Assembly: GCA_025094145.1 (NCBI GenBank)
Contig: JALLLS010000001.1
Span: forward strand, 1,116,001 to 1,180,000
Length of the DNA stretch: 64,000 nucleotides
Origin: Spinellus fusiger
Taxonomy: Eukaryota > Mucoromycota > Mucoromycetes > Mucorales > Phycomycetaceae
Reading direction: 5' to 3'
Shown here: in pieces, positions 1-12,525 of the stretch
How positions within the stretch are numbered: the stretch's first letter is position 1
Layout: each line of letters opens with the position of its first letter
Notes under the pieces: model-generated
What the model was told of the DNA's origin: nothing
Database searches by the model: none
The model's input: the letters and a program-made list of their open reading frames with translations, nothing else
Translations under genes and position numbers: made by a program

Positions 1-1099
1 CCTACTTGCAATACTTCTGGCAGGGAGGTATCTATGAGGAAGGATAAGAATCCATAGGCGTGTAGGTGGATTCATAAGGACTCATACTTTACCTGAGACA
101 TGTCTATCAACAAACCCTTGAATTCAAACTGCGACCAACAGGAACATCAGTCCTACCCATCCTGACTGCCCCTTTATTTCTATTTTCCCTTTTAGCACGG
201 GTGGCCCTTGGATGATCTTATTACAGTGACTTGTCTTTGTTGACGTGTGTTTGATAGGTGAAATGTGTAACAAGAAATGTCACTGCATTGCACCAGGCCT
301 GTTTGTGCTACTGTTGTGGATGGACAGAACAGGGTCTATATCTATAGTGTATCTATAGTGTATCTATAGTGTATCTATAGTGTATCTATAGTGTATCTAT
401 AGTGTATCTATAGTGTATCTATAGTGTATCTATAGTGTATCTATAGTGTATCTATATAAACTGCTATAGATATCTCCATCTCCTGCTCTTTACCTGTCAT
501 CTCTTGTTCATTATTGGTCAGTGCCATTCATCTGTCTTGCTGTTTCTATAAATAACCCATTCTACTTGAATGGACTCAGAAATCACAGCTTTTTACACTA
601 AAGCCTCATTTTCAATGGATTACCATTTTCTATCATGGGCGGCTGTTCAATTCCTCTTCTTCTTTGGACAGATGGCATTTCATCAAAAGAAATCTGCCTG
701 CCTGTGGGTTCATTGTTCATTAGAAACAGACACCGTCAGAAAAGACACAGTCACACACCTCCAATTGTATCTAAATACACCACCACCCTTTGCTCGACAG
801 GTAAAGTCTATCCTTGAAGGAGATCAAAGAAACATGAAACCCATGCACAGCTCCACCAGTCATGGAAACAACTGAACTGCCCGGCTCTTCTCTGTGCAAC
901 CCATTTTATTATCCCTGTGGCTGTCACTTTATGCTGAGTGGTGTCCATTTTTATCTGTCGAGTCCAAAAAGCACAGCCATTTCTACTCCCCCCTCTTTTT
1001 TTTTTTAATAACTTTCTACTCTTACGATTGCTTTCTTGTCTCTTCACTCATTCACTCCATTCTTTCCTTATTCTTCTCTTGTCGCACTACAGGACTCTA
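1..1099. other. Upstream intergenic region of the SH3/SAM/PH gene
   Basis: I see no gene here that I can support. An open frame at 570-875 lacks recognisable domains and looks like 5' leader. A good splice acceptor (pyrimidine tract then cactacag, ending at 1091) lies 8 bases before the chosen ATG of the next gene. A spliced 5' leader, or an extra upstream coding exon, is therefore possible; a candidate donor is gtaaag at 801. Confidence 0.4.
339..456. repeat. 11-bp tandem repeat (TATCTATAGTG)n
   Basis: About ten and a half nearly perfect head-to-tail copies of TATCTATAGTG. It lies about 650 bp upstream of the first gene, in non-coding DNA. Confidence 0.95.
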
Positions 1100-4000
1100 A
1101 TGGCAAAACTCCACACTGTATATGCCATTCATACATTTGAGGCCGAGAATGATGATGAGATTGCATTTGCAGCAGGTGAGCCAGTCATTGTCTTTGAAAC
1201 AGACGAAGAGTACAATGACGGCTGGTGGCAAGTAAGAACCCTATTCTCCACTACAGCCAGGCACAAGATAAAGTCTCCTTTCCTAAACATAATACTCTAT
1301 TGCTGTAGGGACAAAATGTCAAGGGAGAACTTGGCCTCTTTCCAAAGAACTACACATCGCCCTACCTCCCACCACACCATCCCTACAAAGACACAGAGGA
1401 AATACCAAAACACCCAAGAACATCCACACAAGTCTCTCCAAGAACAATTCCCCAGCACACACCCTCCTTACATCCCATGGCATCAACACAGCACATATCC
1501 TCAAATCATCTATCTTTACCCCACATCAACATCCCTTCCAACGCATCCACTCGAAGTCACACCCCCTCTCTTCTCTCCAACTCATATCAGAACCTACAGG
1601 CCTCTGTATTGAATTCACTCTATGCACCACAACTACAGGGGACATCACCCGAAGAATGGACTATTGAACAGGTAGCCATTTGGTTAGACATCATAGGATT
1701 TTCAACCGTGGCCTATACATTTAAAGGTACAGTAGAAAAACATACGCCGCTCCAAAATAAAATAAGACAATAAGAGAAAACATACGATATATCCCATTGA
1801 CAGGGCGTATGAACTTTTTTTCTTTTTAAAAAAAAAACAGATTCATTTGTCTTGTTTCTCATTTCTTGGCTAAACTTTTTTGTTTTTTTTTGTTTTTTTT
1901 AGCACAGGAGATCACCGGAGATATTCTATTAGAACTCACTTTGGACACTCTGAAAGAACTGAATGTAACTACGTTTGGTAAACGATTCAAATTGCACAAT
2001 GCGATTCAGGCATTGGGAGAGTTACGACACATGTATAAGCTTGTCTCTTCCCGAGAATCACACCGATCTAAAATGTCATTGGAGGTAAGCTACAAAAGGA
2101 GAGAAGAGGCGTGGTGTAATTTCTTATTTAATTTTTATCTCTCTGGATTTGATAACAATAACAACAATGGTGATAATAACAATACCAATAATACCAATAA
2201 TACTAATAATACCAATAATACCAATAATACCAATAATACCAATAATACCAACAATACCAACAATACCAACAATACCGACAATACCAACAATACCAACAAT
2301 ACCAACAATACCAACAATACCAACAATACCAACAATAATAAAACTCCTCTCTTTTGTGCGGATCATGACATTGGATGCAGGACTCAGCCTCTATTAAAAA
2401 TCATGGGAGATCAACAGCAAGATCCATTGAAAATGGACGCACCCATCCAACCCAGACATCCAGAATGCATTCAATAATTCCTGAGCACTCTATGGACCAT
2501 TTCTTCCCAGATAAAACCGACTCCCCTTTCTCAGCACCTAAATCTGCCCCTCCTTCAATGCATACTGCAAGTGTCTATGATACTACGCCCGTACAGCGCC
2601 ACAGACTGCCTTCCATCTCAAACTCCATCTCAAATGACACAGTAAATTTGGATAAGGAGTATGCCAAACTACAGCGTCAGAGTGCAGTCAGTACACACTC
2701 TTCAATTACTTCACCGCATTCCTATCCAATACCACACACATCTCAACACGAGAATCACACGCAACCCATCTCTGTTCCTTCCTCTACCTTGAAATTGTAA
2801 GTTGGCAATACCATCAACAATGATCCCAATCTTTGTTATAGACGCTATCAATCGATACTTACCTCTCTAAAGTCCAATGCAAAGCAACCAGCAGAGGCTC
2901 ATGTGGTGGCTAACCACCCTGCTAGTGGCATGGAGGACTACTCATCAGAGTCCAAAACAATGCCAGAAATGCAGGGATGGCTCCATAAGCAAAGTGAGAG
3001 ATACAGGACATGGAATAAGCGCTGGTTTGCATTAAGAGGCTCTAATCTGTTCTACTACAAAGCACAGGTAAGAAGTGGACTCCATGTCCTGTGATGAACA
3101 GAGAAAACATCTGCTTATACATCTACACCTATGCTTCTTTCACAGGATTCGCACATCAAAGGTATCATCCATTTGCAGGGATACAGAATCATCTATGATG
3201 GCAATATGTACACGGGAAAATATGCCTTTAAGCTCCACCATGAACATGAGCGCACCTTTTTCCTATACACAGACACAGAGGCAATGATGCGATCTTGGAC
3301 TAAAGCTTTTATCAAGGCCACTATTGTCCGCAATGTCAGTGGTAAGCCATCCCACAACCCTCCTTTACAGACCCTAACGACACAGCAAACTCACCCTGCT
3401 CCATTGTAGTCCCTGTCAAATCATCAAGTACTGTGCTCACCATCTCACTCAATGATGCCAAGCGAATGAACCCTCGGCCCCCCTCGATGCTCTTTTATGC
3501 AAAACAAAAGAATCCTCATACACTCACTCACCGTCCTGTATCAGAAATATCAGAAGAAGTCACTCAACCCATCATGCGCATGTCAGTATCCGAAGATGCC
3601 GCCATGTATCGCAGTCATGACAAGGATGCTTATCCCAAAGACTATCTGGCAGACACTGCATGGGGGTTTGAGAATACTACAGAGTCTCCTACAAAGGATT
3701 CGGGATTCATTAGTGCCCACCACACACATGGAATCCATGCCCATGAATCATTTTATGAAGAGGATGAAGAGGACTTGATTGATCCACTGCACAAGAGTGG
3801 AGTGACGCTGTATGTACCTCATTTCTCCAAACCTCTTCCATCCCCCCCTCGAGAACATGACTGGTTTCATTGGCGGTCCTATCAATGGGTGCATTGGATC
3901 AATACACACTCACCACAGAAGATTAAGGTGTTGAGTGATCTCCAGAAGGGTGAAAGTTTGATATTTTTATTGGAAGGGCTGAGTGGAAAGACAGTAAAGC

Positions 4001-4291
4001 GATCATGGTCCAAACAAAATGAGTCGGTGGCTCAGGCATTGGATAAGATTGGATCTGCACTCAGGTTCATGGAGAAAGAGACGATTGTAGCTGATGGACA
4101 GTACAATGTAGAAGGTAAGTGGGGTCTACACTAGAAGCAGAAGTGGCCTTTTACTTATTTACTTTATAGATATTCATGGTGCAAGTGATATCAAAATGAT
4201 CGAAATGCTTGGTCTTGTTAGACTCTGGTATGAGACAAAGATACTAAAGGAGAGGAGTATTGCCGATGATACGACATTGGGTAGACACTAG
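1100..4291 (+). CDS. SH3-SAM-PH-CH multidomain protein (Boi1/2-like polarity scaffold)
   Basis: Eight exons: 1100-1231, 1309-1726, 1903-2084, 2381-2796, 2842-3067, 3146-3341, 3410-4114 and 4170-4291, all phase-consistent, giving 798 aa. An N-terminal SH3 domain (residues 1-60, ending GELGLFPKNY) is followed by a proline/serine-rich linker. A SAM domain comes next (about 159-225, EEWTIEQVAIWL...EITGDILLEL), then a PH domain (about 423-520, GWLHKQSERYRTWNKRWFAL). SH3, SAM and PH in this order are typical of fungal Boi1/Boi2 proteins, which link Cdc42 signalling to polarised growth at the cortex. Residues about 674-785 (WVHWIN, then LSDLQKGESLIFLLEGLSGK) look like a calponin-homology domain, which yeast Boi proteins lack. 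The start was chosen at the SH3 domain and follows a possible 5'-leader acceptor. The function is inferred from domains. Confidence 0.88.
2179..2338 (+). repeat. 9-bp minisatellite (AATACCAAY)n inside intron 3
   Basis: Head-to-tail AATACCAAT then AATACCAAC units fill the centre of intron 3 (2085-2380) of the SH3/SAM/PH gene. They make this 296-nt intron by far the longest in the gene. The unit is a multiple of 3, so the array stays open in several frames, but it lies between a clean GTAAGC donor and a GCAG acceptor. Confidence 0.93.
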
Positions 4292-4872
4292 ACCATGGAA
4301 GAGTGAAGCCAGATATCTATTTATCTATCTATCTATCTAGTTATCTATTTATCTATTTATCTATCTATTTATCTATCTATTTATCTATCTATTTATCTAT
4401 TTATCTATCTATTTATCTATTTATCTATCTATTTATCTATTTATCTATCTATTTATCTATTTATCTATCTATCTATTTATTTATTTATTCATCGTTTGTT
4501 CAAAGTGTCTTTTCTTGTCATTGCTTTTTGTTGTTCTCTTCATATCTTGACTGTATTCTTATCCATCCCATCAAAAAAGAAAATGCCACGACTCTACTCT
4601 ACAGTACATCTCTATTCTATATTCAAGTCACTTATCTTTACAAGTAATGTGTCTGACTAACTTGTAATAAAAAAACTATATTTTATAATACAAAACACTT
4701 TTATTTTTTTCCTTTATTGATGGATGGTTTAGGGTCTATAGCTTATAGAATGAATAAAGTTATAACAATAGTAAAATACGGAAGAAAGATAGAATAATAA
4801 TAGTAATGATAGTAAATGACTAAGAAATTGAAATAATGCTAGTAATGATAAAGATCCACTTGACAGAATGCT
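4292..4872. other. Convergent 3' region between the SH3/SAM/PH gene and ACC1
   Basis: The region holds only the tetranucleotide array and AT-rich sequence (for example aataaaaaaa near 4666 and attttattttttt near 4700) suited to 3'-end formation of the two convergent genes. I see no gene. Confidence 0.6.
4314..4489. repeat. (TATC/TATT)n tetranucleotide microsatellite
   Basis: Alternating TATC and TATT units run for about 175 bp, starting 22 bases after the stop codon of the upstream gene and so probably within its 3' untranslated region. Confidence 0.95.
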
Positions 4873-7800
4873 TTATTGGTCTAGGGACCCATTCAAGAAC
4901 TCCAACTTCTGAAGCACAGCCTTACGCTCTTCACGGCTCATTCCCTCCAAGAATTTACCAAAGCCACTAATAACAGCCTCCTTGTCAATAGCACCAAGAG
5001 CCTCGACCTGCTCCTTCAATGCTTCACTCTTCAGTTTACTAATACGCTGCTTCAACACTTCAGCACGCTTCTCAAACCATCCAGACACCTGCTCATCTTC
5101 ATTCTCCCATGTATCCACATCGCCGTCTGTATCAGCCAAGAACCACTGCTGGAGATGGGTAATCATCTCTTTACGATCCATCTTGGCACTGGTGGCAGTC
5201 GTAATATCACGAATAGAGTACTCTTCATGCAATCGACGACGCACACGCCAGAAAAAGTACTTTCTTGCATGGCGCCACTCCAGAGCCTTGCGAATCACCT
5301 TTTTGGAAGCCATACGACCCACCCGGTCATGAAGATCAGCAAACTGTACAGCAATCTGTTGGTAGACTGGCAGTAACTCCTGCTCACGCTCCTCCATCAA
5401 ACGCTTGGCCTCATCCTTGTTTTCTGGGGTTGCCTCTTCTGCTTGACGCTTCAGAGTAGCATAGCGCTCATCCAAACGAGCCATGGTAGCCAGCAGTTGG
5501 GGCTTTCTGTACTTGATCTCAACAATACCTTCAGGCTCAAGAATACCACCACGTGCATGAACATCAGCATACATCTCCATCATGTTCTCATTGATGGTAG
5601 GGTCCACCACAACCCAGGCACCACCACGCAATTCACCATTAGGCACAATGTAGACAAAGATAGGCTGCTTGTAGGCCACCAGAGCATCGACAATCTGGGC
5701 ACCGTACTTGAGGACTTCATGGTACATGTCACGCTGACCACCCGAGAAACCACGCCAGTTGGCAAAAATAATCAAAGGCAACTGTTCACCCTTGTTAAAG
5801 TCATTGATGGCCTGAGCTGTCTTGTAGGCTGAGTTGGGGTACCAGACACCACCTGCCTCCATAATGACTTGCTCAGTAGAATCAGCATTGGCTGGGTCAG
5901 CAGGAATAATGTTCTCTACAGTACGAGACTCAACAGCCACCACACCCATAGGAATGCCTCCCAGACGAGCACGGCCTACAACTACAGTACGGGCCCATCC
6001 ACTCAAGGTCTCAACAAAAGAGTCGTGGTCAAAGAATCCACTCAACCAGCGACCGTTTTCCTTCTTGCCAGCCAAGAAGAAGCGAGGATCAGCGGGACCC
6101 TTGGGAGGTGAGTATTCAATGTCACGGTCAATGGGGTCAAGGCCAATGCGCATGGAGACAGGTGCACCGCGGTATTCAGGAACATAGGACATCCACTGGA
6201 CAATCTTCTCAATGCCTTGAAGATCATTCTCAACGGTCAAATGAGAGACACCGTTCTTGTACATGATCTGAGTGCCACCTAGCTGAAGGTTAGATGTGTA
6301 AACCTCACGACCCAGGACTTTGTTGAGGGCAGGTGCACCCGTCAAAATAATAGGCTGGCCTTCATTCTGTATAGTACGCTGACCAAGACGAACCAAGTAA
6401 GCACCAATACCAACAGAACGACATGTCACTAAAGTAATAGTGAAAATATCATCATAGGCACGGGCAGTAGCACCGGCAATACGACCAGAGCCTCTCAAGT
6501 TCTCAACACCAAAACCATCAGTTTGACCAATCACATCGGTAATCTTCATACGTGTCTCTCCTTCATCCTCAATCTGCTCCACCAAAATGCTTTCTGTTTG
6601 GCTTGTCTGCTTAATAACACTATACTCCTGAGGAGTAAGGTAAAGGTAGTTGAATCCAGCAGATGGATTATCTTTGTTCTTCCATGCTGCCTTGAATTGA
6701 CTAATCATCTCATCAGCAAGACCAATACGAGCACCCGAGTTGGCAGAAAGATAAATGCGAGGCACACCCAATTGACGTGCTAATTCAGAAGCCTTGAAGA
6801 ACACCATGTCTTCTTCCACACCAAAGGAACCAATCTTAAAGGTAATGTCATTGGCAATAGCAATCACACGTCGACCTCGAGGATACTCTGGTGTGCGGAG
6901 AGTCAGCAACCAAGCGACCATGCCCACAGTGTTGGTACCAGGAGCACGATCAATCTCCTGCAACACCTCGTCTTCATCCAACACCAATTCCTTGGCTTCT
7001 ACCACTTGGTTGGGGACTTTGAGGTGACTATCCTGTTTGATAGCCAATGTCCACTGGTTGTGGAGTGCCTGGCGGAAAAGTTCAGGGAAATCATACACAT
7101 AGGTAGTGCCCATCAGGTGTGCCTTGTAACGACGAGGCTGGAGCCATTCCTTTGTGGGGTAAGGTGTAGAAAGAGACTGCATGTGCATGGACCCAGGAAT
7201 CTTGCCTACAGACTTAAGCACCCATCCTGTTTTGTCGGTCTTGACTTCCTGATAAACATCCATCTTTAAGATAAATCCAGAAACATTGTCCACAGTAAAG
7301 CGAAGAGGGATGATGGGTGTGTCGGGTCGTTTGGACTGGATGTTGAAGCGAATCTCAGCCCCTGTCACACGCAGCTTCCAGAGACGCTTGCCATGGCGAT
7401 CAATAAAGTCTTTGAGAGCATGCTGAACTTCATCCACTTCGATGGCAAAGGTAGGAATAAAGTTAATGAACAGATGGTTGCAGTCAGAGTTCTTGTATTC
7501 ATGGCTGACAATCTCAAGAGTATCCAGAATATCATTCAATAGACGATCACTCTCTGAGATCAAGTAGTCTGCAGTGCGCACCGAGTTCTTTACACGACCA
7601 GGACGCACCAAGGCACGAATAAAAAATCGACAGTCCGAAGGATTCTCCTTTGCCACAGCATAGTAGACATGCATTTGTCGGTTCTCAATGAAACAAGGCT
7701 TGATTTCAAAGTTAGACAGACGAGTCAATTCGAGCTGGTAGGCCATGGCAGGCTCAATATGACGAATGGTCTCATCTTCATTGTAGTCTTCGCCTTCACG

Positions 7801-10800
7801 GAAGGTATAGTAATCAGGCCATTGGTTGGGACGACAGACCACGACAGACAAACGGCGCAAGTGTGCTTGGCGGAACTCTGTAGTGTGGCGACGGATAAGA
7901 GCAGCTACCTTGGGACGCCAGTAAGCATCGTCCTTGTTGGTATCACTATAGACAGCTACATTGAGAATGTTTTCCATGCGCTCTTCTTTTGCTCTTTGTA
8001 ACATGGGAGGCAAGGGCTCATCTTCAAAAGCAGTGAGAATTCTGGGTAGCTCTGCTTCGAGGTCTTCAAGGGACTTGCAGGCTGTCATTGCACCTGTTCG
8101 AATAGGCTCTTCTTCTGTCTTGTTGAGCAAAAAGGTCAGATCAGAGTAAGAGGCGACTCTCTGATCAGAGTTCAAGCCATGGCCTGCGGTTTGCAGCAGG
8201 AACTTCCATGCAACAATGTAGGGTCCACGTTCAAGATTATAGGCGACATCGAGGATCTTGTAAGCATGGTAGGAACGGCGGCAGTACACTTCAATAGCAG
8301 CCAGGGCAATGTGAGGATCCTCATGGTAGAAGAAGTTGGGCAGGACATCAAACACATTGAATTTGGTGTCAATAAGATCCTTAAAGACATCCAGGCTGGG
8401 CGTTCTGTACTCGACACCACCACCATAGACACTTTCTGTTACTGAACTCTTAAGAATCTGGAGCATTTGGCCCTGACGTTCTTCATAGGAAGGCAGTTGG
8501 CAGAGGATAAGGAATTCGCGGGCCTTGAGAGCGACCTTTTGGGTGGCTCTACTGTCAATCTCTGAAAGACGTTTGAGAATAGACACAAAGTACTTGTCGA
8601 TGGCTCCTCCAGTAGCAGAAATAGGAGCAACAATGTCCAACAGCATCAGAATCAGGTTGTTCTTTACATTGACCTTGGCATGAGACAGAACAATACTAAG
8701 AATTTTTTCAAGCGAGTCTTTGTTTTGATCACGTAGCGACAGAATGACTTCTTCTTCTCTCTGTTGTGTACTAAAGAGAATCTCAACATCGTAGTACTGT
8801 TCCATAAGGTTGACATAGACAGCATATTCATGTTGCTTTAATCCATGACGATAACGCTCAAAGATGGCAACAAGAGGCTCTACCGAGGTCTTGAAAGCAG
8901 TAGCTTCAGACTGGGAGCTGATATGCGCACGAGCAAAATCATCCACAGTCTTTAAGAATTCAACAGAAGGAAACTCGCGCTTTGCTTCAAAAGCAGAGGC
9001 CTGTACGCTTTGGAGGGCGTGTTCAAGACGCTGAGGAATACGTCCAGACAAGGCAGACATAAGTTGGTTGAGTTCAGAGTAAGGCAGTTCAGGATTTCTC
9101 AGGATGTCTGTGATGTCTTTGACCAATGTTTGAACCAAAGCTTGGTTATCATAGCCTTGAAGTACATATTCGAGGACATGCTTTGTATCATTGAAGCGCT
9201 GTATGGGCTTATCACCACTAATGTAAGGAGGACCAAACACAGGCACCTGGCCATTGAAAGGAAGAGCGTGCTTTACACGGCTAGGATCATCCAGAGAAAG
9301 AATACCAATGATCTCTCCAGCTTCAAGAGTAGCGCCTACTTGCTTGATAAACTGGATATGTCCATCTTCAGAAGCCACCAAAGGCATGTACATTTTCATG
9401 ACTTCAATTTCAGCATAGGCCTCGCCTGTCTTGACATGATCACCATTCTCCAGTAACAGACTGACAAGTTTGCCAGGAGAAGGACTTCTGAGCTGTGTGG
9501 GATCACTCTCTTTCTCCAACAAGCATGTCTTTCCATCAATCATCAAACGTGTGGCCTGTACCTCTTCACGAGAGTAGGTTGTGTGTGACTTGCCACCAAT
9601 CGACACCAACAGACCGCCATCCGAGAGATCTCTAATGCCTACTTGTGTTTTGGTGCCATTCAGGTAGAGGGTGTAGATGGAAGGAGCAGAATGGGTGACG
9701 GTGAAGTTATAGCGAATGTTCTCATAGATGAAGTCTACTGAGAAGACGGTTTTTAATGAGCCCTTGCTAGGCACCTGTCCCTTTTCCAGGCTCTGTTTGT
9801 ACAGCTTCTGGCACTCTTGGGAAGCGGCATGAGCCTTTATCACTGCACCACAAAAGACGGCTAACATACAGTCAGGTCTCTCAGCAGTCAACTTTTTGGT
9901 AATCAACATGTCCAACCATCCAGTGTTGATTGTGTTTTCCTCGAAATCGGGTGTCTCCAGCAAGCGAACGATGTATTCTACAGTGGTTCTAAAGTCACCT
10001 CGGATAGAGAGTTCCTTGAGAGCAATGACCATATTTTTGCGTGCCTGTTGACGATTCTCTCCATAGGCAAAGATATGACCAAACTGTGAGTCGGCATATT
10101 CGTGCAAACCACCTGCAGAGACCACAGAAAAGTAACCCCATACATTGGTACTTGATCTGAAGTTGAGTTCCTGCATTATGCCCGAAGATGGCTTAAACCC
10201 AGCATCGGGATTTTCTGCAGTAATACGAACAGCAATGACATGGCCTTTAGGAACAGGTCGGCGGGTGCTTTCAAGAGAGGTGGGGCTGGAGAATTCAAAG
10301 TCGATTTCAGAGGCACTGTTGGGCTGGACACCATACAGAACACGGATGTCCTTGACTCTGTAGAGAGGAATGCCCATGGCAATCTGGAGCTGAGCAGCGG
10401 GCAGATTAACGCCAGACACCATTTCTGTTGTAGGATGCTCTACTTGTAAACGAGGGTTGAGTTCCAAAAAGTAGAACTGTTCGTCATGGTGGCTGTAGAG
10501 GTACTCCACTGTGCCTGCAGAGACATAGCCCACAAGCTTAGCTAGTCGTACGGCCGCTTTTTCCATCTGTTCAAAGATCTCTGGTTTGGCAATGGTCACT
10601 GGTGCTTCTTCAATGATCTTTTGGTGGCGACGCTGTACAGAACAATCTCTGCCAAACAAACTAATGGCATTTCCGTATTGATCTGCCAGCAACTGCACTT
10701 CAAGATGACGTGCATTTCCTGCCAATTTCATAATAAAGATAGGAGAACCGGGAATTTCACCCTGCACCTGGGCAAATGACTGCTTGAATGTACTGGGATC

Positions 10801-11848
10801 CTCCACTTTACGGATACCTTTGCCACCGCCACCTTCTGATGCTTTGATCATGATGGGATAGCCTATCTTCTCAGCTGCCTTCATGCCTTCTTCTGCTGTT
10901 TTGACACAGGCTTCAGCATAGGCCTTGTCAGGAACAGTGACATGACCTTTGGCATCGGCTACTGTATCCACTACACCATCACCACTCCATCCCATGGTAG
11001 GTACGTGTGCAGACTGTGCAACGATTGTGGATGAGATTTTGTCGCCGAGTGAGCGCATAGCAGATGCAGGGGGGCCAATGAACACACACTTGTACTTTGA
11101 TTTGGCCAGCATTTCGGGTAGTCGAGGGTTCTCTGAAGCATGCCCCCTAAACAAAAAAACAAACAACAAAGAACAGAATCATAAGCCATCGTGTTCTCTT
11201 GTATGGGATCAGGATTGCCACCAAGAAAGAAAGAAAGAAAGAAAGAAAGAAAAAAGGGGAAGAGGGAAGGGAGGGAGGGGGCGTAGTCACTCTCCCACTG
11301 GATAGATCACAGACACGCCCAACACTGCTTACCATCCAGCCCACACAGCATGTACTTCTGTACGTTCGGCAATATCAACAATAAGATCGACATTGGCATA
11401 GTTGTTGTTGTTGGAACCTCCTGGGACCTCAACATAATTATCTGCCATACGAATATATTCTGCGTTGGCCTTGAGATCCTCGGGTGTGGCCATGACAGTG
11501 AATTCAATGGCACGTTCATCTCCAAATGTTTCATAGGCCCATTTACGAACAGAGCGGATTTCTTTCATGGCTGCCATACCATTGTTGGCAATCAATACCT
11601 TACTAATGACAGTGTGTCCTTCAGAAGCCAAGACAAAATCACGAACCACTCCCTGGGGTGCCTTTTCCACGGAATTACCGCCTAATGAGTCCATGATAGT
11701 AAGTATGGCACATACACACACACAGATATATATATATATATAAGTAAGTAGGTAGGCAAGCAGATACATAAATCTATAGAAATAGAAATAGAAATAGAGA
11801 CGGTATTTTACCTAAGAATTGTGTGGGTACACCGCTATGTTCAACCAT
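4873..11848 (-). CDS. ACC1: Acetyl-CoA carboxylase, multifunctional cytosolic form
   Basis: Makes malonyl-CoA from acetyl-CoA, bicarbonate and ATP, the committed step of fatty-acid synthesis. Three exons, 11848-11812, 11681-11333 and 11146-4873, give 2219 aa, the usual fungal length. Order: biotin carboxylase ([34 protein letters not shown]), biotin carboxyl carrier with EVMKM (biotinyl Lys about residue 713, codon 9394-9396), central region, then carboxyltransferase ([21 protein letters not shown]). The 37-nt first exon was placed by homology: it reads [12 protein letters not shown] and splices to GGNSVEKAP, restoring the conserved FLGGNS junction. A shorter start at 11694 lies in frame just upstream of the intron 1 acceptor and would be used only if that intron is retained. 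Intron 2 (11147-11332) carries a GAAA array. Confidence 0.97.
11223..11251. repeat. (GAAA)n microsatellite in ACC1 intron 2
   Basis: A short run of GAAA units on the plus strand (TTTC on the transcribed strand), within intron 2 of ACC1. Confidence 0.85.
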
Positions 11849-12134
11849 ACTAATTGTTATTGTATAGGTGTGTGGGTGGAGGTGGATATAAGTAGTTTAA
11901 TACCAACTAGTAGTAGAAGAGAGTAGAGAGAGACTATAAAAAACTGTGACCAGTGGCTCTTGAAGGGGAGGAGAAGAGAGAAGAGGTTCAAGTAGGCTAA
12001 TATCTTAAGGGGCCAGCAGTGAAGAAGTATCTCACAGTATGAAAGGGAAGAAGAAAATAAAAAGTAATGGACTTGTGCATGTTCCTTAGCTCTAGTATAA
12101 TGCATTTCTGGGATGTAAAGTGACTGTTACCGTC

Positions 12135-12154
12135 GGGGTGCAGCCAATCACCCC
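12135..12154. promoter_or_regulatory. SRE-like dyad GGGGTG-N8-CACCCC with embedded CCAAT
   Basis: GGGGTG at 12135-12140 and its mirror CACCCC at 12149-12154 flank an 8-bp spacer that includes CCAAT. The right half reads ATCACCCCAA, close to the classical sterol regulatory element core ATCACCCCAC. It lies about 290 bp upstream of the ACC1 start. ACC genes are known SREBP targets in animals. Function here is inference. Confidence 0.35.
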
Positions 12155-12500
12155 AACAAGCGGGTGCCCTTTTAGCTGTCCAAAAATAAAAAAGGGAAAT
12201 AGATCCCAAACCTATATTCATGATAGGACTGTATTCTTATGCTATGTTGGATATGTTATGACAAATATGTTATGATAAATAGGCTATCATGTATGTCATT
12301 CTAAATGGTAGTGTGCTATAACACTATAGAGTGTAAAGTGTGTGGACATCCACGCATAACACCCTTTTTCTCCCTGGTATGAGGGTGGAAAAGGGAGTAG
12401 AAAAGAAAGGAAAAAAAAAAGGGGGGGATGGAAGAGAGTGGGTTCTATGTGACTGACAAAGAGTGAGGGAGTAGAGGGAAGGAAGGGGAAGGAACTCACT

Positions 12501-12525
12501 TTGGGGTGACGCTAAGATCACCCAA
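12501..12525. promoter_or_regulatory. Second SRE-like dyad TTGGGGTGAC-N5-GATCACCCAA
   Basis: An inverted pair of TCACCC-type half sites about 655 bp upstream of ACC1, of the same design as the dyad at 12135 but with the halves 5 bp apart. A further half site (ATTCACCC) lies near 12562. Confidence 0.3.

Noticed and set aside
570..875. 101-codon plus-strand frame before the SH3/SAM/PH gene
   Set aside because: No domain, low coding character, and a splice acceptor lies between it and the conserved SH3 start; more likely 5' leader.
2124..2397. Several overlapping open frames in the AATACC array
   Set aside because: The array unit is a multiple of three and stays open by chance; it lies inside a clean intron.
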